Assembly (NCBI RefSeq): GCF_009725165.1
Contig: NZ_WNZW01000003.1
Location: 372,001-436,000, forward strand
Direction: 5' to 3'
Origin: Paenibacillus woosongensis
Lineage (GTDB): Bacteria; Bacillota; Bacilli; Paenibacillales; Paenibacillaceae
Length of the DNA: 64,000 nucleotides
Below are positions 1 to 7,841 of this stretch, piece after piece. Below the pieces are notes generated by a model that had not been told where the DNA came from, did not search any database, and worked only from the letters and a program-made list of their open reading frames with translations. A program made the position numbers and the translations under genes. Within the stretch, counting starts at the first letter, position 1; each line of letters starts with the position of its first letter.

Positions 1-68
1 TCCAATATTAACGCTTCGACAAATTCTGTTGTCCTCAAATCATCATCACAAACAGCGATATGAATCAC
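1..68 (-). CDS. Response regulator, N-terminal start only (LytTR/AlgR-type likely)
   Basis: Reading leftward from a GTG at 68-66, 22 codons give MIHIAVCDDD followed by a helix-like stretch, the usual first strand and acidic pair of a CheY-like receiver domain. An AAGGA sits 8 bases upstream of the GTG. The window edge removes the rest, including the phospho-acceptor Asp and any output domain. The opening is typical of AgrA/LytR-type regulators (family knowledge), and the divergent ABC exporter suggests a peptide-sensing or antibiotic-response pair (inference). An ATG a few bases upstream was rejected because it meets a stop after three codons. Confidence 0.6.
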   Translation of the reverse strand, partial: MIHIAVCDDDLRTTEFVEALIL

Positions 69-297
69 GCAATCATTCCTTTCAAAAATTACCTGCAATA
101 TATTATACAATTTTAGGAATTATACCCATATGATGATTGTTTCTTTCGGTGATTAAACCTCGTTAATTACAAAATTAGCCTTATTATGAACAACTTGTGT
201 TAGAAATCTTTATACGAATGATAATATTACTTTGTAAATAAATTATTATCAAGTCAGATGTTATGAAAGCGTAGAAGCAAGAGGAGGAAAATTCTAG

Positions 298-1215
298 TTG
301 GAGCCAACAATTTTTGAAGCAAAAGGATTAACAAAGAAATATGGATCATCATTTGCACTCCAGAACTTAAATATGACGGTTAGAAGCAGAGAAATATATG
401 GTTTTGTAGGTGAAAATGGAGCTGGAAAAACAACTCTTATGAGAATTATCGGTGGTTTGGTTCAACCAACATGTGGTGAAATGTCGCTTTTCGGTGAATG
501 TGATAAAAATCGACTTAACCTAGTTAGAAGACAGATTGGATGCTTAATTGAATCGCCCGCTCTTTATCCAAATCTGAACGCGAAAGAAAATCTGACATTT
601 TATTGTCGCATTTATGGTGTTAAAGATGAAAGCAGGATTTCAGATGTGTTGCAAGCAGTATCCTTATCAGATGTGGGGAACAAGAATATATCGAATTATT
701 CTCTTGGAATGCGGCAGCGCTTGGGACTTGCCATTGCTCTTCTTAACAAACCTAAATTTCTGGTTTTGGACGAACCAATTAATGGGCTTGATCCCACCGG
801 AATTATAGAAATTCGAAAAACACTAGAATATTTGGCATATGAAAAAGGCGTGTCTATTTTAATTTCCAGCCATATTTTAAGTGAACTACAGCTACTAGCT
901 ACAAAATTCGGTTTTATCCATAAAGGACGTTTAATTAGAGAGATTTCCGCTGACGAACTATTAAAATCTTCGAAAACACAGATAGTCATTCGAACACCAG
1001 AACCAGAGGAAGCCGTTAATTTACTAAAAAATGAGCTCGGTATAAATTCAATTAAAATTACTGAATCTAGGGAGATTCATATCCCTAAAGAAAGTACAGA
1101 TCTTGAAATGCTAATGTCTGTTTTTCTGCAGCGAAGAATTCAAATTGAAGGAATTAACCTGTCTACTCCAAATCTTGAAAATTATTATATGGAGTTAATG
1201 AAGGGGAGCGAATAG
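298..1215 (+). CDS. ABC transporter ATP-binding protein (BcrA/lantibiotic-immunity type)
   Basis: A 305-residue ATPase of an ABC exporter. Walker A is GENGAGKTT near residue 40, the signature is SLGMRQRLG near 135, Walker B is FLVLDEP near 158, and the switch His lies in the SSH motif near 190. The tail of about 80 residues after the ATPase core is usual for CcmA/BcrA-type subunits. Start is TTG, supported by GAGGAGG ending about 10 bases upstream. The stop TAG shares one base with the GTG of the permease gene, so the two are translationally coupled. The relatives commonly export bacitracin or lantibiotics; the substrate here is not visible. Confidence 0.85.
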   Translation: MEPTIFEAKGLTKKYGSSFALQNLNMTVRSREIYGFVGENGAGKTTLMRIIGGLVQPTCGEMSLFGECDKNRLNLVRRQIGCLIESPALYPNLNAKENLTFYCRIYGVKDESRISDVLQAVSLSDVGNKNISNYSLGMRQRLGLAIALLNKPKFLVLDEPINGLDPTGIIEIRKTLEYLAYEKGVSILISSHILSELQLLATKFGFIHKGRLIREISADELLKSSKTQIVIRTPEPEEAVNLLKNELGINSIKITESREIHIPKESTDLEMLMSVFLQRRIQIEGINLSTPNLENYYMELMKGSE

Positions 1216-2012
1216 TGATAAATTTCCTGAAAGGTCAATCATATTACTTGAAAAAGGATTCAACTTTTAGAAGTATTAGTTTGATATTTTTGATTGCAGG
1301 TATGGTCCTGCCTCTTTGGATTGGAGCAAAAACAGGGTTTGAAATAAGCAGTCCTTGGCAACCTTTAATCACAGCAATTCCCTTGTCCCTTTTTCTTTAT
1401 TTTATTATTCCTATACATGTATGTTTTTTTGCTACCGAGGGTTTTGAATATGGATCGGTAAAAATTATCATTGCTTCGGGTAAAAGTAGGTCGTCTTACT
1501 TTATAGGAAAATATATCACAGAAATTACAGTTATACTTTTTTGGATTTTTCAATTTTTTTTCATTTACTATGTAATATCTATAGTTGCATCTCTCCTAGC
1601 AGGTACTCACATAAGGACTGATGATGTACGAGGAGATCTGATAACTGCAATTACGGCAATAGGATTCAATGTTTTATATTTAATGGCTTACTCTGCTATC
1701 GTTATGATGGTAGGGATTTTCACTAAGAAATCGGCCTCAACAGTAATTATAACTTTTCTTATCATATTCATTGACTTTATACTCAGTGGTTATCTCAAAG
1801 ACTCAAGTCTCCCTTTTTTACGGATGGTATCTAACAACACATTAATGACTCAGATTATGAAATTTAATGGGTTATATATTTTCAACTCCCAGCAGATATT
1901 GCTGTCAGGGTTGAATGACTACTTTCGTGTGGCAATCATTCCAATAATCATCGTATTTATTTGTTTAACCATTACATTGATCTCGTTTGAAAAAAGTGAT
2001 ATCCATACTTAG
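1215..2012 (+). CDS. ABC transporter permease
   Basis: A 265-residue, strongly hydrophobic protein with about six predicted membrane spans, encoded directly after and overlapping the ATPase gene by one base. It should form the membrane half of the exporter. It resembles ABC-2-type permeases of lantibiotic-immunity or bacitracin systems in size and layout, but I see no diagnostic motif. The GTG start is forced by the overlap. A strong intrinsic terminator lies about 25 bases after the stop, ending the operon. Confidence 0.8.
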   Translation: MINFLKGQSYYLKKDSTFRSISLIFLIAGMVLPLWIGAKTGFEISSPWQPLITAIPLSLFLYFIIPIHVCFFATEGFEYGSVKIIIASGKSRSSYFIGKYITEITVILFWIFQFFFIYYVISIVASLLAGTHIRTDDVRGDLITAITAIGFNVLYLMAYSAIVMMVGIFTKKSASTVIITFLIIFIDFILSGYLKDSSLPFLRMVSNNTLMTQIMKFNGLYIFNSQQILLSGLNDYFRVAIIPIIIVFICLTITLISFEKSDIHT

Positions 2013-2035
2013 CAAGTTTTGAGAGCGAGGTTATG

Positions 2036-2071
2036 AGCTCCCGTCTCTTTCAGAGACGGGAGCTGTTTTTT
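2036..2071 (+). terminator. Intrinsic terminator of the ABC operon
   Basis: A perfect 13-bp stem (2036-2048 with 2052-2064, loop TTC) is followed by a run of T. Confidence 0.92.
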
Positions 2072-2199
2072 GTGACAGAAGGACTAGTCATTACTCTACT
2101 CTTATAAAATATTTGTTTGCCCCCTTCCTAATATCTAGTTCCTAGTAAGAGATGTGAATATTATATATAGAGATTTGGAACTACGGGGAGGTAATGAGG

Positions 2200-2826
2200 A
2201 TGAAACTGTTTGAACTGCAGCGCCCATATGATCTTGTTATGAGCCTTGGTTATAATTGCATGACAGCATACCAGTTGAAGAGATTATCGCTTAGAAGCTT
2301 TTCAGGACCTGTCGATTGGGTGATTATCCATGAGGTAAGCGACTTAATTCGTCTGCTGGACAATCGTTTTCAGGGATATATGGAGGAACAAAATCTAAAG
2401 ATATTGGGCACCCATAATGGGTATTTTTCGGTTCAGGACACGGAATACAAAGCGCATTCCTTTCACGACTTTCCATGCTCTGGCGGTAATCAGACGATAG
2501 CGAATTATTCTGAATTTAAAGAGAAATTGGACAGACGCATCAGCCGTTTCATCAGCTTAGCTGCCCAAGCAGATTCGGCTTTGTTTGTCCGCGAGCGCTG
2601 CAGCTATGAGGATGCGGTACGTTTGAGAGATAGCCTGGCTTCTTTGGTCAAAGGCAAGACGCATTTATTAATAATTAACTATACGAGGGAAGGCAGACTC
2701 GTTGAGCATAATTGGGTGGATGACGGCATTTGCAGCGTAGACGTAAATCTCGATGTCGATGATGAATTTCTTCGTGATTCATATTGGAACGATGCCTTTC
2801 GGGGGGTGTCATTAATTCAAAAATGA
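2200..2826 (+). CDS. DUF1796 family papain-like cysteine peptidase-fold protein
   Basis: A 209-residue cytoplasmic protein. The N-terminal pattern SLGYNC (Cys near residue 21), then R-S-F-S-G-P-V-D-W, matches the DUF1796 family, described as a putative papain-like cysteine peptidase fold. A later HDF and the R-E-R-C segment also fit. I chose ATG 2200 because GGGGAGG ends 8 bases before it; the in-frame ATG at 2194 is only 2 bases from the same site. It is followed by a CDP-glycerol-type transferase and a nucleotidyltransferase, so a role in making or decorating a surface polymer is likely (context inference). The biochemical activity is unknown. Confidence 0.7.
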   Translation: MKLFELQRPYDLVMSLGYNCMTAYQLKRLSLRSFSGPVDWVIIHEVSDLIRLLDNRFQGYMEEQNLKILGTHNGYFSVQDTEYKAHSFHDFPCSGGNQTIANYSEFKEKLDRRISRFISLAAQADSALFVRERCSYEDAVRLRDSLASLVKGKTHLLIINYTREGRLVEHNWVDDGICSVDVNLDVDDEFLRDSYWNDAFRGVSLIQK

Positions 2827-2919
2827 CGGGTGATTTGCCCAAGCAAAGGGCATAATCTACAAATATGATGAACTAACTACTCGTACAGAATGGAGCAAGG
2901 ATCAGGGAGAGGATAGAAA

Positions 2920-3795
2920 TTGCCCAGACCGATAAACTTTATTACCGTTGAAAGCGAAAGCTATACCCGTATCATTACAAGTATCGTTGATCCGATCCGA
3001 AAATACCTGCCCGACAGTCTGGTTTCGGATCGCCGGGCGTTGAAGGACGCGGTAAACGTTCATTTTTTTAATGAAAAGGAGTACAGGAGCGAGGTTGCGC
3101 ATTGCGGCATCAATGTCAGTATGTTTCATGGGATTGCAGACAAACAGATCCGTACAGGGGAGCAAGTCGGCTTTCATGATTATGTCCTTGTTCCGGGACC
3201 GGTATGGGTAAACCAACTGGTTCGCGACGGAGTGCCTAGAAGGAAATTGTTTATCGTAGGTTATCCTAAGCTAGATCCTTTATTCACTATCCAGCCGCCA
3301 GCTGAATCAACCAAGCAAACCGTATTATATGCACCAACCCATTCTAAATCCTGTTCTTCTTATCCTGCATTCAAGGAATTTCTTAACCGCTTTCCTTCAC
3401 ATATTCATTTCGATGTATCTTTGCACCCCTATGATCAGGTTCATCCCAAACCAACCATGGAAGAGCTTGTGGCAGCAGATGTAGTGATTTCCGACACCAG
3501 CAGCATTGTTTATGAAGCCTGGTCCTTGGGAAAACCCGTCATCTTTCCTGATTGGCTTGTCAAGGACAAAGTCATCAGTGATTGGCCAAACTCCATTCCC
3601 GCAAAAATTTATAGTGAGAAAATCGGCTACCATGCTTACAACTTCGACCATATGATTGAACTGATTGATCTCACTTTGACTCAAGGGATTGACAGAAAAG
3701 CCCAGCAATTCATGAGGCAGATTCTCCCTCAAAGGCTAAGAGGAAAATCCGGAGAAGTCACAGCACAGGTTCTTCAGAAAATAGCAAAGCTATAA
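2920..3795 (+). CDS. CDP-glycerol glycerophosphotransferase-like protein (TagB/TagF family)
   Basis: A 291-residue protein with hallmarks of the C-terminal half of the TagB/TagF fold: MFHGIADKQ near 68, VPGP near 92, GYPKLDPLF near 108, YAPTHSKS near 137, HPYDQ near 168, and D-T-S-S-I-V-Y-E with GKPVIFPDW near 195-215. These enzymes transfer polyol phosphate from CDP-glycerol or related donors to a growing teichoic-acid-like chain. The protein is shorter than full TagF and lacks a membrane anchor. Start is TTG with AGGGAGAGG about 8 bases upstream. It is second in a three-gene cluster. Confidence 0.78.
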   Translation: MPRPINFITVESESYTRIITSIVDPIRKYLPDSLVSDRRALKDAVNVHFFNEKEYRSEVAHCGINVSMFHGIADKQIRTGEQVGFHDYVLVPGPVWVNQLVRDGVPRRKLFIVGYPKLDPLFTIQPPAESTKQTVLYAPTHSKSCSSYPAFKEFLNRFPSHIHFDVSLHPYDQVHPKPTMEELVAADVVISDTSSIVYEAWSLGKPVIFPDWLVKDKVISDWPNSIPAKIYSEKIGYHAYNFDHMIELIDLTLTQGIDRKAQQFMRQILPQRLRGKSGEVTAQVLQKIAKL

Positions 3796-3842
3796 ACCGA
3801 AGCTGTAGAGGGGATGGACCTAACATTAAGAGGAGGACACCC

Positions 3843-4559
3843 ATGAAGGTGATCATACTTGCTGCGGGAATGGGCTCCCGGCTAAAACCGTTAACGAACC
3901 ATATGCCAAAGACGATGATCACGGTAGGCAATCAAACGCTGATTGAAAACATTATTCAGGGGCTAATAGACATCCAGCTCTCGGAAATAGCGATAATAAC
4001 GGGCTACCAGCACGAAGTGCTTGAGATTTTTTTGAGGCGAAGATTCCCTACAGTGCGGCTGCAGTTTATATATAATGATCAATATTCAGTAAAAGACAAC
4101 ATTTATTCTTTTTCTTTAGCAGAGGAATACGTCGGAAATGAAGAGTTGCTGTGTATTTGTTCGGATATATATTGTAAGCCAAAGCTGCTGCTAAGAGCGG
4201 TTCAAGCGCCGTTCGATATTCTCATGGTGGATGATACGAAAGAAATTCCTTCTGGGGCAATGAAGGTTAGAGTGAATCGTGAAGGCTATATAACTAAAAT
4301 AAGCAAAGAGCTTACTGTAGAAGAAGGCAAAGGTGAAATCGTCGGTATTTCCAAAATATCCGCATCTAATACGGCCTTCATTTTCAAGCGGGTCGCGACT
4401 TATTTAGACAAAGGTATAGTAAACGTCTGGTGGCCCTATGCAATAAATGACGTCCTGGAGCAAATCGAACTGCGTCCATGGTCTACAGATGGCATAGGCT
4501 GGGTAAATGTGAATACCTTCGACGATTTGAAAGAGGCCATAAATATTGCTAATGATTAA
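3843..4559 (+). CDS. Sugar-phosphate/choline-phosphate nucleotidyltransferase (LicC/RfbA-like)
   Basis: A 238-residue nucleotidyltransferase. The N-terminal LAAGMGSRLKPLT loop binds the nucleotide, followed by the conserved PK pair at about 20-21. D in CSDIY and D in FDILMVDD are candidate metal ligands. The length and the C-terminal pattern (NTAFIF, W-W-P-Y) resemble LicC-type CTP:phosphocholine cytidylyltransferases, but glucose-1-phosphate or glycerol-phosphate substrates remain possible. It follows the CDP-glycerol-type transferase by about 50 bases, so it may supply that enzyme's activated donor (inference). Confidence 0.72.
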   Translation: MKVIILAAGMGSRLKPLTNHMPKTMITVGNQTLIENIIQGLIDIQLSEIAIITGYQHEVLEIFLRRRFPTVRLQFIYNDQYSVKDNIYSFSLAEEYVGNEELLCICSDIYCKPKLLLRAVQAPFDILMVDDTKEIPSGAMKVRVNREGYITKISKELTVEEGKGEIVGISKISASNTAFIFKRVATYLDKGIVNVWWPYAINDVLEQIELRPWSTDGIGWVNVNTFDDLKEAINIAND

Positions 4560-4562
4560 AAA

Positions 4563-4595
4563 GAAGAGCAGATTTTTAATCTGGTCTCTTTTTTT
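4563..4595 (+). terminator. Intrinsic terminator of the polymer cluster
   Basis: The AGAGCAGATT arm (4565-4574) pairs imperfectly with AATCTGGTCTCT (4578-4589), followed by seven T. It lies directly after the nucleotidyltransferase stop. Confidence 0.8.
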
Positions 4596-4680
4596 ATACC
4601 CATATTATAGTAGCAATTGGTAGAGCAGTTGCTTTAATATGGTTGGAGGAACTTGTATTTAGACAGGGAGGATATATAGG

Positions 4681-5796
4681 ATGGCCGAGCCGTTAAAGTT
4701 AATGTATAACAAGGATTTTCTAAGCGGATTTGCTAAGAAGGTGAAGCGAGCCTATAGCGAATTTGACGCAGCTTCATTTATCACGGAAGTATTGACTGAG
4801 CCATGGAGCGAACTAGAGTTAAAAGCCAGAATACGAAAAATCAGCTCCACGCTGGGACACTTTCTTCCCGGCGATTATGAAGAGGCGATCAAGGTACTCT
4901 ATCAAATAGATGAGCAGTGCGTAGGGTTCCCGTATTTATTCTTTCCCGATTTTGTGGAGGTATACGGTCAGGCCAACGAGCATTGGGAGCTTTCCATGCA
5001 GGCATTGGAGCGTTTTACGTCCAAATCAACCGCAGAATTTGCAGTACGGCCGTTCCTGCTGCGAGATCCGGAGCGGATGATGCAGCAAATGATGATTTGG
5101 TCGAAGCATGATAACGAGCATGTGCGCCGTCTTGCCAGCGAAGGCTGCCGGCCGCGTTTGCCTTGGGGACAAGCTTTGCCGATGTATAAACGCGACCCTG
5201 CGCCGCTGCTTCCCTTGCTGGAAGGGTTGAAGGCCGATCCGTCATTATATGTGCGAAAAAGCGTGGCCAATAACCTGAATGATATTACGAAGGATCATCC
5301 AGCCGTGGTGATCCGGTTAGCCCGCGAATGGTTTGGCGAACATCCGGACACAGACTGGATCGTCAGGCATGCGTGCCGCAATTTAATTCGCAAAGCCGAC
5401 CCTGTAATCATGAAGTTGTTCGGATATACGGATACGGCGGCCGCGGGAAAGGCGCCGCTAGTGTCTAATGCTGTATTATCCGTGGACAAAGCCATAGTTG
5501 CGATCGGAGATAACAGTGAGTTTGGCTATGAGCTTCGTTTTCGCGAAGGGGATCCTGTTCGAGTTCGAATCGAATACGGCATCGATTTTGTGAAGGCAAA
5601 CGGACAGACATCGCGCAAGCTATTTCGATTAGTAGACCGTACTTTGCCTGGCGGAGCACGGTATGCAGGTTCACGGAAGCATAGCTGGAAGGATTTGACG
5701 ACCCGCCGCCATTATCCTGGCGAGCACCGGATCACTCTGTTGGTTAATGGGCAAGAGGTAGCATCTGAAGCTATTGAAGTGATAGCCCAGAACTAG
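4681..5796 (+). CDS. alkC: DNA alkylation repair glycosylase, AlkC-like with C-terminal Ig-like domain
   Basis: A 371-residue protein. Residues 1 to about 255 are helical and HEAT-like, with the W-S-K-H-D-N-E-H-V-R-R-L-A-S-E-G and P-L-L-x-x-L segments typical of AlkC (COG4335). These enzymes excise N3- and N7-alkylated bases without flipping the base. Residues from about 260 to 371 look all-beta and likely form the Ig-like domain reported for one AlkC subfamily. Start ATG has GGGAGG 9 bases upstream. It stands alone, with a preceding terminator and a gap before the trehalose promoter. The family call is good; domain boundaries are estimates. Confidence 0.75.
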   Translation: MAEPLKLMYNKDFLSGFAKKVKRAYSEFDAASFITEVLTEPWSELELKARIRKISSTLGHFLPGDYEEAIKVLYQIDEQCVGFPYLFFPDFVEVYGQANEHWELSMQALERFTSKSTAEFAVRPFLLRDPERMMQQMMIWSKHDNEHVRRLASEGCRPRLPWGQALPMYKRDPAPLLPLLEGLKADPSLYVRKSVANNLNDITKDHPAVVIRLAREWFGEHPDTDWIVRHACRNLIRKADPVIMKLFGYTDTAAAGKAPLVSNAVLSVDKAIVAIGDNSEFGYELRFREGDPVRVRIEYGIDFVKANGQTSRKLFRLVDRTLPGGARYAGSRKHSWKDLTTRRHYPGEHRITLLVNGQEVASEAIEVIAQN

Positions 5797-5989
5797 ACGC
5801 AAACGAACTAGATTATAAAATGAACATAGATGATGCCCATATGCTGGCCGCATTAAACATCTTACATTCCCTGTCAAAGAATTGATTTTTATCAATAAAG
5901 GGGGAAGGTACAGATGTTTTTTTATTTATTAGTTTTTTTCATAAAATATTAGTCCTGCAAACAAGAATAGGGTAATTATGGTTAGAAGG

Positions 5990-6018
5990 TTGACAACCTG
6001 TATATACAAGTATATTAT
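5990..6018 (+). promoter_or_regulatory. Trehalose operon promoter
   Basis: TTGACA (5990-5995), 17-bp spacer, TATTAT (6013-6018). The first TreR operator copy lies between the two boxes. Confidence 0.82.
5993..6010. promoter_or_regulatory. TreR operator, copy 1
   Basis: ACAACCTGTATATACAAG contains the near-palindrome TTGTATATACAA known from tre operators of Bacillus (here CTGTATATACAAG). It overlaps the promoter spacer, so a bound repressor would block RNA polymerase. Confidence 0.82.
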
Positions 6019-6027
6019 GTTTAACGT

Positions 6028-6045
6028 ACAACCTGTATATACAAG
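6028..6045. promoter_or_regulatory. TreR operator, copy 2
   Basis: An exact 18-bp repeat of copy 1, starting 35 bp downstream and near the expected transcription start. Two identical boxes suggest cooperative repression or a roadblock. Confidence 0.82.
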
Positions 6046-6067
6046 ATAATAAGGAGGGGGATGCTTC

Positions 6068-7786
6068 ATGGAAAGCAAAGGAAACCTGCCTCGGGATTGG
6101 TGGAGAACGTCAACGGTTTATCAGGTATACCCCAAAAGCTTCAAGGACACAACAGGCAGCGGTACCGGCGATATCCGCGGGGTTACGGAGAAGCTTGACT
6201 ATATAAAGGGCTTAGGCATCGATATTGTATGGCTGCAGCCGGTGTATGTATCTCCGCAAAATGATAACGGTTACGATGTAGCTGATTACTACAATATCGA
6301 TCCCGCTTTCGGGACGATGGAGGATTTTGATGAGCTCGTTAGGGAGCTGAAACGAAGAGACATGCATCTGATGATCGATATCGTGGTGAATCATTCGTCC
6401 ACTGAGCATCGCTGGTTCAAGGAGGCGAAATCCTCTCGTAACAACCATTACCGCGATTACTATATTTGGAGAGACCCGGCTGCGGATGGAGGTCCCCCGA
6501 ACAACTGGCAGTCCAAATTTGGCGGTTCGGCATGGCAATACGATGAGGGGACGGGTCAGTATTTCCTTACTCTATTCGATAAGACCCAAGCGGATCTAAA
6601 TTGGGAGAATGACAAGGTTAGGCAGGAGGTCGTCGATCTGCTCACCTTCTGGGCGAAAAAAGGCGTAAGCGGATTCCGCATGGATGTTATTAACCTTATT
6701 TCCAAGGACCAAAGCTTTCCCATGGACGACGGATCGGTGCCTCCAGGAGACGGGCGGAGATTTTATACCGATGGGCCGCGCGTTCATGAGTACGTGAAGG
6801 AGCTGAACGCCAAAGTGTTCGCGCCTTATAATTTGGTTACGGTGGGAGAAATGTCTTCCACAACGATGGAGCATTGTATCCGTTACTCAAATCCGGATGA
6901 AGATGAGTTCTCGATGACGTTCAATTTCCATCATTTGAAGGTGGATTACCCGAACGGACAAAAATGGGAGCTCAAACCGTATGATTTCGAGGAACTTAAG
7001 CAGCTGCTCTCCGATTGGCAAATCGGCATGCAGCAGGGCGGAGGCTGGAATGCGCTATTCTGGAACAATCATGATCAGCCGCGGGCGTTAACCCGATTTA
7101 CGGATGACGGCGAATTCCGGGAAGAAAGCGCCAAGCTGCTTGCGACCACACTTCATGGCCTGCAAGGCACGCCTTATGTGTATCAGGGCGAGGAAATCGG
7201 CATGCCTGACCCGAAATGGAACGACATAACCGAATTCCGCGACATCGAATCACTTAATATGTATGAGATCCTAATGCAGAGGGGTAAAACTCCAGATGAG
7301 GCCGCCCATATCGTAAGGGTTCGTTCCAGAGACAATTCGCGGCTGCCTATGCTGTGGGACGACAGCGATCAGGCCGGGTTTACAACCGGTACGCCGTGGA
7401 TAAAGATCGATGAGCGTTACCCGCTGATTAATGCGAAGTCGCAGGTGGAAGACCCGGAATCGATCTATCATCACTACCGGCGGTTAATCGAGCTGCGCAA
7501 GAGAATTCCGGTTTTGACGGACGGGACGTATGAGCGCCTTGATGAAGGGCATCCCCGCGTTTATGCTTATGCTAGAAAGAACGCGGAGCAGATACTGGTA
7601 GTTATTTCGAACTTCAGCCGTGAAGAGGTACAGTTTGAGCTGCCAGGCAGGTTCACAGCGAATCTCTCCACTGCGTATTCTAAGGAGCTGCTGCTAGGGA
7701 ATACGAAGGATACGCCGGACCTTGCAGCTTCCATCAAGCTTCCGCCGTATGGATCCTACATGTGGAATGTTAATATGATTAATTAA
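6068..7786 (+). CDS. treA: Trehalose-6-phosphate hydrolase (GH13)
   Basis: A 572-residue cytoplasmic glycosidase that splits trehalose-6-phosphate into glucose and glucose-6-phosphate. GH13 landmarks are DIVVNHSS near 118, the nucleophile D206 in FRMDVINL, the acid/base E261 in VGEMSS and D336 in NNHDQPR. Length and the opening (WWRTSTVYQVYPKSF) match TreA/TreC. ATG 6068 has AAGGAGGGGG about 7 bases upstream; an ATG at 6061 is out of frame. It is first in the trehalose operon, followed by the PTS permease and repressor, and is controlled by the twin operators upstream. Neopullulanase-like sisters are excluded mainly by context. Confidence 0.95.
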   Translation: MESKGNLPRDWWRTSTVYQVYPKSFKDTTGSGTGDIRGVTEKLDYIKGLGIDIVWLQPVYVSPQNDNGYDVADYYNIDPAFGTMEDFDELVRELKRRDMHLMIDIVVNHSSTEHRWFKEAKSSRNNHYRDYYIWRDPAADGGPPNNWQSKFGGSAWQYDEGTGQYFLTLFDKTQADLNWENDKVRQEVVDLLTFWAKKGVSGFRMDVINLISKDQSFPMDDGSVPPGDGRRFYTDGPRVHEYVKELNAKVFAPYNLVTVGEMSSTTMEHCIRYSNPDEDEFSMTFNFHHLKVDYPNGQKWELKPYDFEELKQLLSDWQIGMQQGGGWNALFWNNHDQPRALTRFTDDGEFREESAKLLATTLHGLQGTPYVYQGEEIGMPDPKWNDITEFRDIESLNMYEILMQRGKTPDEAAHIVRVRSRDNSRLPMLWDDSDQAGFTTGTPWIKIDERYPLINAKSQVEDPESIYHHYRRLIELRKRIPVLTDGTYERLDEGHPRVYAYARKNAEQILVVISNFSREEVQFELPGRFTANLSTAYSKELLLGNTKDTPDLAASIKLPPYGSYMWNVNMIN

Positions 7787-7841
7787 AATATTTAACATCA
7801 TGAATTACCACTCATTCTTATAAAGTCAGGAGCAGATGACG

